From NCBI GenBank assembly GCA_016282375.1, contig JAEEKI010000002.1:1-56408 (forward strand): DNA of 56,408 nucleotides. The letters are read 5' to 3'. The position numbers were made by a program, and so were the translations under genes. Source of the DNA: Caryophanales bacterium (GTDB taxonomy: Bacteria > Bacillota_I > Bacilli_A > RF39 > UBA660). Below the pieces are notes generated by a model. That model ran no database searches. It was not told the origin of the DNA and saw nothing but the letters and a program-made list of their open reading frames with translations. How positions within the stretch are numbered: the stretch's first letter is position 1; every line of letters begins with the position of its first letter. Below are positions 8,558-16,816 of the stretch, one piece after another.

Positions 8558-9079
8558 TTAATAATTTTTAATGATACCAATTTTATTAAGCGGCCATATT
8601 CGTACAACGGCTTTACCGAAGATATCTTCCTTCTCAATTAAGCCTACGCTTTCATCGCGGCTATCAAAAGAATGAAGACGATTATCGCTTAAGATAAAGT
8701 ACATATTCTCAGGTATTTTCTCTATGATATAATCTTCAGTATTTTCCTTCTTTAAATAAAACTCATCAATATGTTCATCATTAACATACAACTTACCATC
8801 TTTAAATTCTATTTTTTCACCAGGCAATCCTACTACCCGACCAATCAAATAACTAGGATTCTTATAAAAGAAAGTAACCACGTCACCTCGTTTAATATCA
8901 TTAAATCGATAAGATAGTTTATCAATTAAGATCCAGTCATCTTTTTCTAATGTTGGACTCATATATGTATACTTGTTTTCTTTTACTCCTAAAACAAACA
9001 TGTATATTCCTATCAAGACTAATACAAAAAGCACACACTTAATTGCATTAATAATAAATTTTATTAAACCTGTAATCAT
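8558..9079 (-). CDS. Signal peptidase I-like protein lacking the catalytic Ser-Lys dyad
   Basis: This 173-residue S26-family protein has an N-terminal membrane helix (residues about 9-31) and the conserved boxes of type I signal peptidase: YMSPTL, KRGDVV, GRVVGLPGE, and SDNRLHSFDSRDESVG. In active enzymes these read SMxPTL and KRVxGxPG. Here the Ser position is Tyr39 and the Lys position is Gly80, both confirmed from the codons. It should therefore be unable to cleave. Known precedents are staphylococcal SpsA and the streptococcal pilus chaperone SipA, which has Asp and Gly at these positions. Lying beside a class B sortase and a Cna-B adhesin, a SipA-like assembly role is a reasonable inference. 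ATG follows AGGAG. Confidence 0.88.
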   Translation of the reverse strand: MITGLIKFIINAIKCVLFVLVLIGIYMFVLGVKENKYTYMSPTLEKDDWILIDKLSYRFNDIKRGDVVTFFYKNPSYLIGRVVGLPGEKIEFKDGKLYVNDEHIDEFYLKKENTEDYIIEKIPENMYFILSDNRLHSFDSRDESVGLIEKEDIFGKAVVRIWPLNKIGIIKNY

Positions 9080-9143
9080 ATCAAAACTCCTATCATAACA
9101 AACTCAGTATATCATAATTATTTATAAATGTAAATCAATCAAA

Positions 9144-9170
9144 AAAACCAGTTTATCATCACTGGTTTTT
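9144..9170. terminator. Terminator closing the candidate structured RNA
   Basis: A 9-bp stem AAAACCAGT / ACTGGTTTT with an 8-base loop is flanked by T runs on both strands. It lies about 440 bp downstream of the ttcA-like gene, so it most likely ends an RNA from the gap between them. Confidence 0.7.
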
Positions 9171-9515
9171 TATACAAATATGCGTCTAAATATATTTTAT
9201 GCATCAATTATATTTAAACGTTTACACCTTTATGGATTTTGACTTATCCATACTCACTACTTGCTATTTGAAGATATTGTGACGGTTAATGAGCTTAACA
9301 CTTCATAATTCATATTCAAACATAATCCTACCTTAAGTTTTATATTATTAATATCACTACTAATAATATATAGCGCTAAAACTAAACTTGAATACTGTTA
9401 ACTAATCATAAAATGCTAAGGGTGTACCTTCAAATTAAGCACTATAATATTTCTATTATAATACCTAATCTTGTTACAGAATAAATATCGGTACTTTCAT
9501 ATCTATATTTTTCTT
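9144..9515 (-). ncRNA. Candidate structured non-coding RNA of unknown class
   Basis: The 535-bp gap between the peptidase-like and ttcA-like genes has no coding frame of note but is full of strong inverted repeats. In minus-strand order they are a 13-bp stem capped by a GAAA tetraloop (9437-9465), a perfect 10-bp stem (9341-9370) closed again outside by AAGTTT/AAACTT (9384-9389 with 9335-9340), a TATGGAT/ATCCATA hairpin (9231-9252), a 12-bp stem with one G-U (9183-9220), and the terminator at 9144-9170. A TATAAT lies at 9522-9527. The GNRA loop and the final terminator favour the minus strand. It does not match tmRNA, SRP RNA, RNase P RNA or 6S RNA as far as can be judged by eye. Confidence 0.45.
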
Positions 9516-9614
9516 ATAACAATTATATACTATCATAATATTATAATAATGTCTACCCTTTTTTGATAATTTTTTTTAAAAATTTTTTTGATTGTCAAAT
9601 TTTGTCAAACGCAT

Positions 9615-10463
9615 CTAGAACTTATCTAGAAAACTAGTATATTCTCCATCTTGTTTATAGCCCAATACACAGTTAAGATTAACATTATTAAGCGAGGTAA
9701 AAATATTGTTATCTACATCAGGATTTATCTCCCGTAAATTAGCAATTAATTCTTTAATTTCTTTTCTTTTACTCGTATTAATATTTTTTATTTGATTGTC
9801 GTGAACGAACTTACATGCACAATTAATAAACTCTAAATTGTTACTTTTAACCCAGGCTTGAATTGCGTTTTCTTTGACAAGATATAATGGTCTAATTAAA
9901 TCAATACCTGGAAAGTTCTCACTATGTAATTTTGGTAACATGGTTTTTACTTCTGAACCGTAGAACATAGAAAGTAATGTAGTCTCAATAACATCATTAA
10001 AGTGATGACCTAAAGCAATTTTGTTGCAACCTAATTTTTGGGCGTAATCATATAGATAACCACGTCGCATCCTAGCACATAAATAACAAGGGCTTTTTTG
10101 GGCTATTGCATCTACCGAAGCAAAAATATCTGATGCAAAGATTTCTAATGGAATATTTAAAAGTTTAGCATTGTTTTCTATCTTTTCGCGATTTACTTGA
10201 TTGTAACCTGGATCCATTGTTACGTAGAATGCCTCAAAATGAATTTTTCCATGTTTTTTAATTTCTTGAATACATTTAGCTAGTAAAAAAGAATCTTTAC
10301 CCCCGGAAATACAAACCATAATTTTATCGTCTTCCTCGATTAAATTATAATCAGTTACAGCTTTCGTAAATTTTCGCCAAATATCTTTTCGAAATTTTTT
10401 AATAATACTTCTTTCAATCTCTTTATATTCTTCCATAATATACATCGCTTTCTTTTTCTTCAT
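9615..10463 (-). CDS. ttcA: TtcA-family tRNA 2-thiolation enzyme
   Basis: A PP-loop ATPase of 282 residues that would activate a tRNA cytidine by adenylation and insert sulfur. The PP-loop SGGKDS is at residues 53-58. A CxxC pair (Cys126 and Cys129, PCYLC) is followed by the family signature RMRRGYLYDYA, and ALGHHFNDVIET matches the TtcA core. Further cysteines at 215 and 217 could serve as the third iron-sulfur or catalytic thiol. The start is uncertain: there is no clear Shine-Dalgarno, a TATAAT lies just upstream of the first ATG, and Met7 (10445) or Met10 (10436) are alternatives. The family call is good; the exact tRNA position modified is inferred. Confidence 0.8.
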   Translation of the reverse strand: MKKKKAMYIMEEYKEIERSIIKKFRKDIWRKFTKAVTDYNLIEEDDKIMVCISGGKDSFLLAKCIQEIKKHGKIHFEAFYVTMDPGYNQVNREKIENNAKLLNIPLEIFASDIFASVDAIAQKSPCYLCARMRRGYLYDYAQKLGCNKIALGHHFNDVIETTLLSMFYGSEVKTMLPKLHSENFPGIDLIRPLYLVKENAIQAWVKSNNLEFINCACKFVHDNQIKNINTSKRKEIKELIANLREINPDVDNNIFTSLNNVNLNCVLGYKQDGEYTSFLDKF

Positions 10464-10493
10464 AATTATACATTAATAATTATTTTTATGAAA

Positions 10494-10519
10494 GAAAAAA
10501 ACTGATATTTAATCAGTTT
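10494..10519 (-). terminator. Terminator after the PAP2 gene
   Basis: Stem AAACTGAT / ATCAGTTT with loop ATTTA, then a run of T on the minus strand. It ends the four-gene envelope operon, and the stem overlaps the stop codon. Confidence 0.75.
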
Positions 10520-11129
10520 ATACCCACTCTTTCTTATCATTTATGCAAGTAAATATTAATAGTAATGCTAAACTCAAAATAAAACCACCGAAGATGTCAG
10601 AAAAATAATGAGCTCCTAAATAGATTCTTGATATACCAACACATAATATCAATATACTTAAAGCTATACCATAAAAGATTTTGTATTTCTTTGGCATATT
10701 GCTTTTGATGATTATATAAATTAAGAACCCATATAAAGTCGTACTTGCCATCATATGTCCTGAAGGATATGAAAAAGTATTTTCGACAACGGTCATATAC
10801 TCTGGACGTGGTCGACGAATAATTAATTTAACAATGTTATTAGCTAGTGTTGAGACAATTAAAGTACCAACCGTAGAAAAAGCAAGACTCTTTCTCTTTT
10901 TAATCATGATGATAATAAATAAACCACAAGCAAGTCCTACTATAAAAGCCGTACTACCACAAAATGTAAAAGCCTTCATAACTCTAGTAGTAAGTTCACT
11001 ATGTAATTTCATAACACTATTGTGTATAAAAGCATCAAAGTTTGTATATTTATTGCACACAACCAAAATGGTATTGATTATAAAAATAACTAGTAAAGAA
11101 ATAATAATATATAATTTATTTTTTTTCAT
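10518..11129 (-). CDS. PAP2-family membrane lipid phosphatase
   Basis: The product has 203 residues with about six membrane helices. The three phosphatase motifs are present: KLIIRRPRP (around residues 101-109), PSGH (122-125) and SRIYLGAHYFSD (about 167-178), with the two catalytic histidines in the last two. The family removes phosphate from lipid phosphates or pyrophosphates such as undecaprenyl pyrophosphate at the outer membrane face. ATG at 11129 follows AGGTGAG and is preferred to an in-frame GTG nine bases earlier. The gene overlaps the end of the GT2-GtrA gene by 14 bp, so the two are probably co-translated; recycling of the lipid carrier used by that glycosyltransferase is a plausible job. 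Confidence 0.85.
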   Translation of the reverse strand: MKKNKLYIIISLLVIFIINTILVVCNKYTNFDAFIHNSVMKLHSELTTRVMKAFTFCGSTAFIVGLACGLFIIIMIKKRKSLAFSTVGTLIVSTLANNIVKLIIRRPRPEYMTVVENTFSYPSGHMMASTTLYGFLIYIIIKSNMPKKYKIFYGIALSILILCVGISRIYLGAHYFSDIFGGFILSLALLLIFTCINDKKEWV

Positions 11130-12165
11130 TTTTCTCACCTATAAATATAAATTCTCTTTGAATAACAAAGTTGACAATAAAGATTATAATATCTACTACT
11201 ACTTTAATTAATACACTACTAATCTTTGGTAATAATTTAGCAAAATATGTTACACCAATTCCAGATACAAACATTTGAATAATAACTAAAACAACATACT
11301 TAACGAATGATGATTTATTCTTATTCTTAAATACCATATTGGCATTAACTAAATAGTTATATATACTGGAAATAATCCGAGCAATAATCGTGGCTATTAA
11401 AATATAATACTTACCAGTAATCATTTTGCTAAAGATAGCAAATAACGCTATATCAATAACAAACGAAGATACTGAAGCAAAAATATATTTAATAAATAAT
11501 TTATAAATAGCTAGTGAATCTTTGATAGGATTAAAATGGCTTTCTGTATTACCATTAATATAAATAGTCTCGATTGGCACCTCGATGATTGGTACATCTT
11601 TACTTAGTGTATCAATCAATTGATTAGTCTCATATTCAAAGCGATCACCACTTGTAGTCATAAACTTAGTCATAACTTCTCGTGATAACCCCCGAAGTCC
11701 TGTTTGCGTATCGCTTACTCCTACTCCAACAAAAAGTTTAAGAACTCTTCGTGTCATTTTATTTCCAAAACGGTTACGTGCTGGAACATGTTTTTGATCA
11801 AAATCACGACAGCCCATAATTAGTGCATGAGGATTGTCAAGAACTTCTTGCGCACACTTTTTAATGTCATTAACACTGTGTTGTCCATCACTATCGGCAG
11901 TAACTACCCCCTTAATATTAGGATATTCATTTAGGATATAATTAAAAGCATCTTTCATTGCTCTTCCTTTACCTAAATTAATATAGTGATGTAAAACGAC
12001 AATGTCTTTTTTCTCAAGTTTTTTAAAGAACTCTTGATATTCATCACGACAACCATCATCATAAACTAAAATATTTTTAAATTCTTTTTGTAACTTAATT
12101 AAAAATTCTTCTAAGATTTCCACATTAGGATTCAATGTTGGAACAATTACAAATATATCTTTCAT
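11116..12165 (-). CDS. GT2 glycosyltransferase fused to a GtrA membrane domain
   Basis: This 349-residue protein has two parts. Residues 1-215 are a family 2 glycosyltransferase of the dolichyl/undecaprenyl-phosphate sugar type: IVPTLNPN, YDDGCRD, NLGKGRAMKDAF, TADSDGQH, and the DTQTGLRG and RFEYETNQL segments. Residues about 225-345 are a four-helix GtrA domain, a presumed flippase for lipid-linked sugars. The fusion would make a polyprenyl-phosphate sugar on the inside and help present it outside. The start follows GGAGG, one base after the upstream gene. It belongs to an operon with a phosphodiester glycosidase, an anchored unknown protein and a PAP2 phosphatase. Confidence 0.88.
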   Translation of the reverse strand: MKDIFVIVPTLNPNVEILEEFLIKLQKEFKNILVYDDGCRDEYQEFFKKLEKKDIVVLHHYINLGKGRAMKDAFNYILNEYPNIKGVVTADSDGQHSVNDIKKCAQEVLDNPHALIMGCRDFDQKHVPARNRFGNKMTRRVLKLFVGVGVSDTQTGLRGLSREVMTKFMTTSGDRFEYETNQLIDTLSKDVPIIEVPIETIYINGNTESHFNPIKDSLAIYKLFIKYIFASVSSFVIDIALFAIFSKMITGKYYILIATIIARIISSIYNYLVNANMVFKNKNKSSFVKYVVLVIIQMFVSGIGVTYFAKLLPKISSVLIKVVVDIIIFIVNFVIQREFIFIGEKNEKK

Positions 12166-12166
12166 G

Positions 12167-13306
12167 TTATTCCTCCGTAACAGATTTCATTGATATTAAT
12201 CGATAGGCATCATCATAATATGCATAATAAAACATATCATGTAAGGCATCTGTTTTCTTTTGTCCATCAGATAAGGTCATATGTTTTTCTAAATAAATTT
12301 CGACCGAAAAAGCTTGATTATTATAAACCGTAATGTTAGATACTTTTTCATTAGTAAAAGTTTCCTTATCTAATTCATGCACAGAAGTAAATTGAATATC
12401 AATTTGTGTAGCCCAAGAATAAGCTCTTTTATACATTGTGGTACCTTCGATTAAGTTAGGACTTAATTTATAAAATCCCCAACGTTCGCCAGGTAAATCA
12501 GCGGTTAAAAACAAGGACCAATTCTCTGCCCATTTTAAAGGATCAAAATCTTTATGAGCTAATTTTTTAAAGGCATCATCCAAAGAATCGGTATGATAAT
12601 AATCATTAGCATAATATGCTTTATCTTTGTATTCAGCAGTAATCTTTTTACCATCTTTGTCTTTAATGACAACTTCTGGTTTAGAAGTTAGCCCACTTAT
12701 TTTATAATGATTTAGTTTTGGTAATGAGACATATTCATAAGCATCTTCATAACCTTCAATGTCTTCCGTTCCTACTAATTCTTTATCATTAATCTTGTTG
12801 TCATTAATATATACTTGATAATCACTATTAACATAAATATCAAAAGCATATAATCCTTCATCATTATAACTTTCCACCTTGTCTATTTCCCATACATTAA
12901 ATGTCAATAGTCCCAATCTTTTTTCAAGTTTACTATCATCTAGGGTAACCGTAGCAATTAAATTATCATCAGCATATAAATCATAAACATTTTTATTATC
13001 TGTCTTTTTATATGATAACTCAGCATCTTTTAAAAGTTCTTTATACCCCTTTTCTAAAGATGACTTTTTTTCATAATCACTAGAAACATCGGATAGTTCA
13101 AAATACTTATCAATGTTACCTTTTTGGCTAGATGACTTAATATCTGCAAGTAGACTATTTAAATAATTATCAATATCAGATTTTTCAAATAATTTTAAAG
13201 AGTTGTTAACATATATTAAAACAAACTCTCCTCCTATTAAAAGTAATACTGTAAAAATGACAAGTGACTTTTTATATGTAGACCATTTTTTCTTTCTTTT
13301 ACTCAT
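12167..13306 (-). CDS. Membrane-anchored protein of unknown function
   Basis: The protein has 379 residues, a basic N-terminus (MSKRKKKW), one membrane helix at about residues 15-35 and a soluble outer part rich in Lys, Asp and Tyr. Residues about 40-140 look like an NTF2-like helix-strand fold with repeated ELSDVSSDY-type acidic patches; this is an impression only. No family is recognised. ATG at 13306 is chosen because AGGTGAG precedes it; a GTG nine bases upstream is also in frame. The Shine-Dalgarno overlaps the stop of the upstream phosphodiester glycosidase, and the GT2-GtrA gene begins one base after this gene ends, so it is firmly within that envelope operon and may act with those enzymes outside the cell. 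Confidence 0.7.
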   Translation of the reverse strand: MSKRKKKWSTYKKSLVIFTVLLLIGGEFVLIYVNNSLKLFEKSDIDNYLNSLLADIKSSSQKGNIDKYFELSDVSSDYEKKSSLEKGYKELLKDAELSYKKTDNKNVYDLYADDNLIATVTLDDSKLEKRLGLLTFNVWEIDKVESYNDEGLYAFDIYVNSDYQVYINDNKINDKELVGTEDIEGYEDAYEYVSLPKLNHYKISGLTSKPEVVIKDKDGKKITAEYKDKAYYANDYYHTDSLDDAFKKLAHKDFDPLKWAENWSLFLTADLPGERWGFYKLSPNLIEGTTMYKRAYSWATQIDIQFTSVHELDKETFTNEKVSNITVYNNQAFSVEIYLEKHMTLSDGQKKTDALHDMFYYAYYDDAYRLISMKSVTEE

Positions 13307-13315
13307 ACTACTCAC

Positions 13316-14335
13316 CTACTTTGAAATTAAGAATGCTTCAGGTAAACGCCATGATGAATTTGAATAATATAGAGTTACTGAAGTCATTAAATATTTATCT
13401 TTATAATACATCGTAGAGGATGATCCACCATCAATATTGGCAGCATTAACAGCGCCATATCTTTCCATAATTTCAATTAAATCATTAGCCGTAGCTCCCA
13501 AATGTCCTGAAGCTCCCCGACCATCTGTAACCAATAGTAAAACAGTTCCATCTTCTCTTTGACCAATGGCGGTTCTTGGATTTGCCCCCGAACCAAGTCC
13601 ATTAGATTCTCTTTTTTCGCCATTAACAATTAACTTAACAAAATGGTTATTAGCATCAGATGCCTCTTCTTGGAAAGTTACAGCATCTCTGATTTTTTCT
13701 TTCTTAACAAGTTCTTCAACTCCGCTAACACCAAGACCGGAAACAGATATTATTCTTAAAATATTATTTTCATCAAAACCAACTAAGTAATATCCTACTC
13801 CATTAGGACTATTCCAAACTATTTCACCTTTAGAAACAACTACACCCATTGGATAACCACCTTTATTCGCAGAGGATTGATATATACCACCATTGATTCC
13901 TCCAACAGCATCAAATTCGCTAACTAATTCATCTAAAGTTTTTCCATATTCAGAGAAAGGATAAGTTGTACCTACGAATAATTTTGATGGATCATGAACA
14001 ATCATCATTGTTCCATAAAAATTACTTCCAGATACTTCTTCAATTTCAATTTCTTCAGTGGCTTTAACCTCAATTAATTCCGTATCAACATCAGCTTTCA
14101 TTTCGGCTAAAGAATTACTATTAACAATCTCTTGAACTTTACTATCAGGTAGTACTAAACCAACGACAAACTTTAAAGCTCCCGTTTCCAAAAACGTTGT
14201 CACGAAAATATTACGCGCCTTCTTCGAAGGTCCATAGCAAATAAGTAAAAATGTTGCGTATAAAGTAATCACCGCAATAATCACAAATACGAAAACAAAC
14301 GATAATGCTTTCAAAATAAACTTAAATAATTTCAT
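13316..14335 (-). CDS. Phosphodiester glycosidase (NAGPA-like) family protein
   Basis: This 339-residue protein has an N-terminal membrane anchor (residues about 7-33). The outer domain has the family motifs GGINGG (near 145), NPRTAIGQ, LLVTDGRG and NIDGGSSSTM (near 300). This family cleaves phosphodiester-linked sugars, as in the human uncovering enzyme and bacterial exopolysaccharide proteins of the EpsL type. It is the first gene of a four-gene operon with a GT2-GtrA glycosyltransferase and a PAP2 phosphatase, so a role in trimming or remodelling a sugar-phosphate surface polymer is inferred. ATG 14335 has a weak AGGAAG upstream. No catalytic defect is obvious. Confidence 0.85.
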   Translation of the reverse strand: MKLFKFILKALSFVFVFVIIAVITLYATFLLICYGPSKKARNIFVTTFLETGALKFVVGLVLPDSKVQEIVNSNSLAEMKADVDTELIEVKATEEIEIEEVSGSNFYGTMMIVHDPSKLFVGTTYPFSEYGKTLDELVSEFDAVGGINGGIYQSSANKGGYPMGVVVSKGEIVWNSPNGVGYYLVGFDENNILRIISVSGLGVSGVEELVKKEKIRDAVTFQEEASDANNHFVKLIVNGEKRESNGLGSGANPRTAIGQREDGTVLLLVTDGRGASGHLGATANDLIEIMERYGAVNAANIDGGSSSTMYYKDKYLMTSVTLYYSNSSWRLPEAFLISK

Positions 14336-14409
14336 TACTTTCTACTTCCTTTTTAAACAGTTCAATGACACATATATCATACCATATCTTAGTAATTTTT
14401 ATCAACCAA

Positions 14410-14455
14410 GAAAAAAAGAATTTTTATTATAGAAACAAAAACTCTTTTTTTTATT
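14410..14455 (-). terminator. Terminator after the 14504 surface gene
   Basis: An A-rich arm (AAAAAAGAGTTTTT) pairs with a matching arm ending in TTCTTTTTT on the minus strand, followed by more T. Confidence 0.6.
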
Positions 14456-14503
14456 TTTTTAATGTACCTACACTATCCTTCATATAAAACCAATTTAATA
14501 AAA

Positions 14504-15640
14504 TTAATCTAAATAGTCACAGGCTACTTGACCATTGACGTATATATTACATGTTGGTGAGTTAATAGAACTGTCACCAAAATTTGAACATCTCAACATA
14601 CCATCAGTATACAAACTACAATTAAATAAAGTGCTTGTACAGCCAACACCAAAAGGATAACTATTGCAATCAACATCACTAATACCAGCATCAATAAACG
14701 CTTGATACATCGCCTGTTCGGCGCTTGTCAGTTGTTCACTTGTAAAATCGCTATTCAATGTATGACCTTCAAGTCCATATTGCGTATATGGCTGTGATAA
14801 ACATACTTCATGATTGTTTCCATCATTGCCACACAAATAATATTTACTATCGTCTTGACCGATATATACATTAAACCCTGTATCTAATCCATTTGTTTGC
14901 AATGTACCCCCATAATCAGGAAACGTACAATGACTATAGAACGTACAAGTATTTGGATAGTCGTTCCAATAAGATAATGTAGGCTTAACTTTCCCACTTA
15001 CGCATGAGACATTGGCAACTTTAAATCTACCGGAATATGTTTTGCCTGATAATGCACTTTGATCAGCATCTATGTTAATAAAAGTACTGATAATATGCCA
15101 TACAGCGGTACTTGTTGTACTGCCTATTCCACTAATTTGGGCGCCACTAACCACAACGGCACTATTTTGATTGCCGACTAAATCAGCCAAATCAATGCCA
15201 GGAAAACCAGAAGCATAATTCATTCCCTGATTTACATTGTTATTTGGTTCTAAATCCATAAAAACACCAAATTCATAATCAGTGATACCTGGTGAATGAG
15301 TCGTATATCGATCGGTACTTGTCCATTCATAGATAATATCATAGGAACACACCATACTATAATCCGTATTCGGTGTAAAGTTAACCGTTAAAGTAGTATC
15401 GTTTCCGGCCGCTACATTACCTTGTTTAGCTTCCACCATATTGGCGGCCGTTACATTAAGAAATATTTCTCCGCCTATTACATCAAACACCATATTATTA
15501 CGTTCTGTTACGGTATTGGCATTGGCTACATTTGTTATATTCATATTACCTGTTGCAAAGTATGCGTACGTTGCAAAGGTAACTATGGCAAATAATGTAA
15601 TAATGGTTATCGCAATTAATACTATATTATTCTTTTTCAT
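14504..15640 (-). CDS. Modular secreted protein, TasA/SipW-type N-terminus (modules N + C)
   Basis: The protein has 378 residues. Residues 5-28 are a hydrophobic signal ending in ATYAYF, the pattern of signal peptides cut by SipW-type peptidase (as in TasA and camelysin). Residues about 30-210 form module N, recognised by ERNNMVFD, LNVTAANM, QGNVAA, NFTPNTDYS, YEWTS, TSTAVWH and RFKVANVSC. The C-terminal module has YIGQD, EVCLSQPYTQYGL, GHT, DFTSEQ, YQAFIDAGI and then paired cysteines in a tail of about 60 residues. Module N is shared with genes at 20603 and 28843 and module C with 28843. It is a stand-alone gene with its own promoter and terminator. The role is unknown; an extracellular fibre or surface lectin is possible. 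Confidence 0.75.
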   Translation of the reverse strand: MKKNNIVLIAITIITLFAIVTFATYAYFATGNMNITNVANANTVTERNNMVFDVIGGEIFLNVTAANMVEAKQGNVAAGNDTTLTVNFTPNTDYSMVCSYDIIYEWTSTDRYTTHSPGITDYEFGVFMDLEPNNNVNQGMNYASGFPGIDLADLVGNQNSAVVVSGAQISGIGSTTSTAVWHIISTFINIDADQSALSGKTYSGRFKVANVSCVSGKVKPTLSYWNDYPNTCTFYSHCTFPDYGGTLQTNGLDTGFNVYIGQDDSKYYLCGNDGNNHEVCLSQPYTQYGLEGHTLNSDFTSEQLTSAEQAMYQAFIDAGISDVDCNSYPFGVGCTSTLFNCSLYTDGMLRCSNFGDSSINSPTCNIYVNGQVACDYLD

Positions 15641-15665
15641 ATGAGTTCCTATTCTTTACATCATA

Positions 15666-15694
15666 ATTGTAGCATACTAAAAATAGATATACAA
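15666..15694 (-). promoter_or_regulatory. Promoter of the 14504 surface gene
   Basis: TTGTAT (15689-15694), 17-base spacer, TACAAT (15666-15671) on the minus strand, directly beside the end of the xer gene and 26 bases before the start codon. AGGAAC precedes ATG. Confidence 0.65.
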
Positions 15695-16564
15695 TTATTT
15701 TCTTGGCATACTTTTTAAATATACTTCTTTTAAATAATCGCTCGTTATATGCGTATAAACTTCCGTTGTTTTAAGACTGCTGTGCCCAAGCAGTTCTTGA
15801 ACAGATTTGATATCCGCACCATAGTTTAATAAATGCGTTGCAAAGGTATGTCTAAATGTATGGGGTGTAACATTGTTTTTTACTGCCGAACTAAGAGCCA
15901 GTTTATCAATTATTTTTTCAATCCCCCGTACCGTTATTTTATTACCTTGATTATTTAAAATCAAATATTCTTGATTACTATTACGTACTTCCAAATACTT
16001 ATTTAATATACTTTCCGCATATTCACCATAATAAACAATTCTTTCTTTTTTACCCTTACCAAAGACACGAATACTTTTATCATTAAAATTAATATTATCA
16101 AGTTTTAAATTAACCAGTTCGGATACCCGCATACCAGTTGAATATAATAATTCGATAATTAATTTATTACGGATATTTAATATACTATCTTCCGGAATAC
16201 TATCATATATTTGTCGGTATTCTTCATATGATAAAAAATTAGGTAATTTTTTTTCTAGTTTAGGATTACTAATTAATTTAAAAATATTATGCGTTATTTC
16301 TTTTTGCTCGATTAGAAAATCATAATAACTTCTTAAACTACTTAAGATTAAACTAATACTGCGATTCGTATAGTTTTCACTATCGAGATATTTTAAATAA
16401 TCAATTAACTCATCTTTATTTAGTTTATCAAAAGATAATTTATTTACCTTTAAATAATTAAAAAACTGAGTTATATGAATGATATAATTCTTAATAGTAT
16501 ACTCAGAATAATTTAATTCATATTTTAAATAATCTTGGTATTTATTCAAATGCTTATCAATCAT
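15695..16564 (-). CDS. Tyrosine recombinase XerC/XerD
   Basis: A 289-residue site-specific recombinase with the full catalytic set: Arg146 (STGMRVSEL), Lys170 (FGKGKKER), His235 and Arg238 (PHTFRHTFATHL), His261 (LLGHSS) and the nucleophile Tyr270 (TTEVYTHI). The N-terminal SAM-like DNA-binding domain covers about residues 1-100. Length and architecture are typical of the chromosomal XerC/XerD resolvases that separate chromosome dimers, and no mobile-element genes adjoin it. Whether it corresponds to XerC or XerD cannot be decided from one copy. Confidence 0.93.
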   Translation of the reverse strand: MIDKHLNKYQDYLKYELNYSEYTIKNYIIHITQFFNYLKVNKLSFDKLNKDELIDYLKYLDSENYTNRSISLILSSLRSYYDFLIEQKEITHNIFKLISNPKLEKKLPNFLSYEEYRQIYDSIPEDSILNIRNKLIIELLYSTGMRVSELVNLKLDNINFNDKSIRVFGKGKKERIVYYGEYAESILNKYLEVRNSNQEYLILNNQGNKITVRGIEKIIDKLALSSAVKNNVTPHTFRHTFATHLLNYGADIKSVQELLGHSSLKTTEVYTHITSDYLKEVYLKSMPRK

Positions 16565-16607
16565 TATAACCCTACTTTCTAAAGAAAGTATAACATTAAT
16601 AAAATAA

Positions 16608-16636
16608 AAAAATCAATCTTCCGATTGATTATTCTT
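16608..16636 (-). terminator. Terminator after rpmF
   Basis: AATCAATC / GATTGATT stem with a GGAA loop followed by seven T on the minus strand; it overlaps the rpmF stop codon. Confidence 0.8.
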
Positions 16637-16814
16637 CATTTTCAGTTTTAAGTACTGCTTTACCTTTATAGTTACCACACTTTGTACATGCTCTATGAGG
16701 TCTAATTGTTGCACCACATTTTGAACAAGTTGTTAAAGCACCTACTTCTTTCTTAAGATGAGTTCTTCTCATCCTCTTTTTTGTTTTACTAGTTCTTCGA
16801 AAAGGAACTGCCAT
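16629..16814 (-). CDS. rpmF: Ribosomal protein L32
   Basis: A 61-residue protein starting MAVPFRRTSKTKKRMRRTH, the L32 N-terminus, with a zinc ribbon CSKCG ... CTKCG. It lies 2 bp after the yceD-like gene, the usual bacterial pairing; AAGGTGGTG inside the end of that gene is its ribosome site. A terminator follows at once. Confidence 0.97.
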   Translation of the reverse strand: MAVPFRRTSKTKKRMRRTHLKKEVGALTTCSKCGATIRPHRACTKCGNYKGKAVLKTENEE

Positions 16815-16816
16815 TT

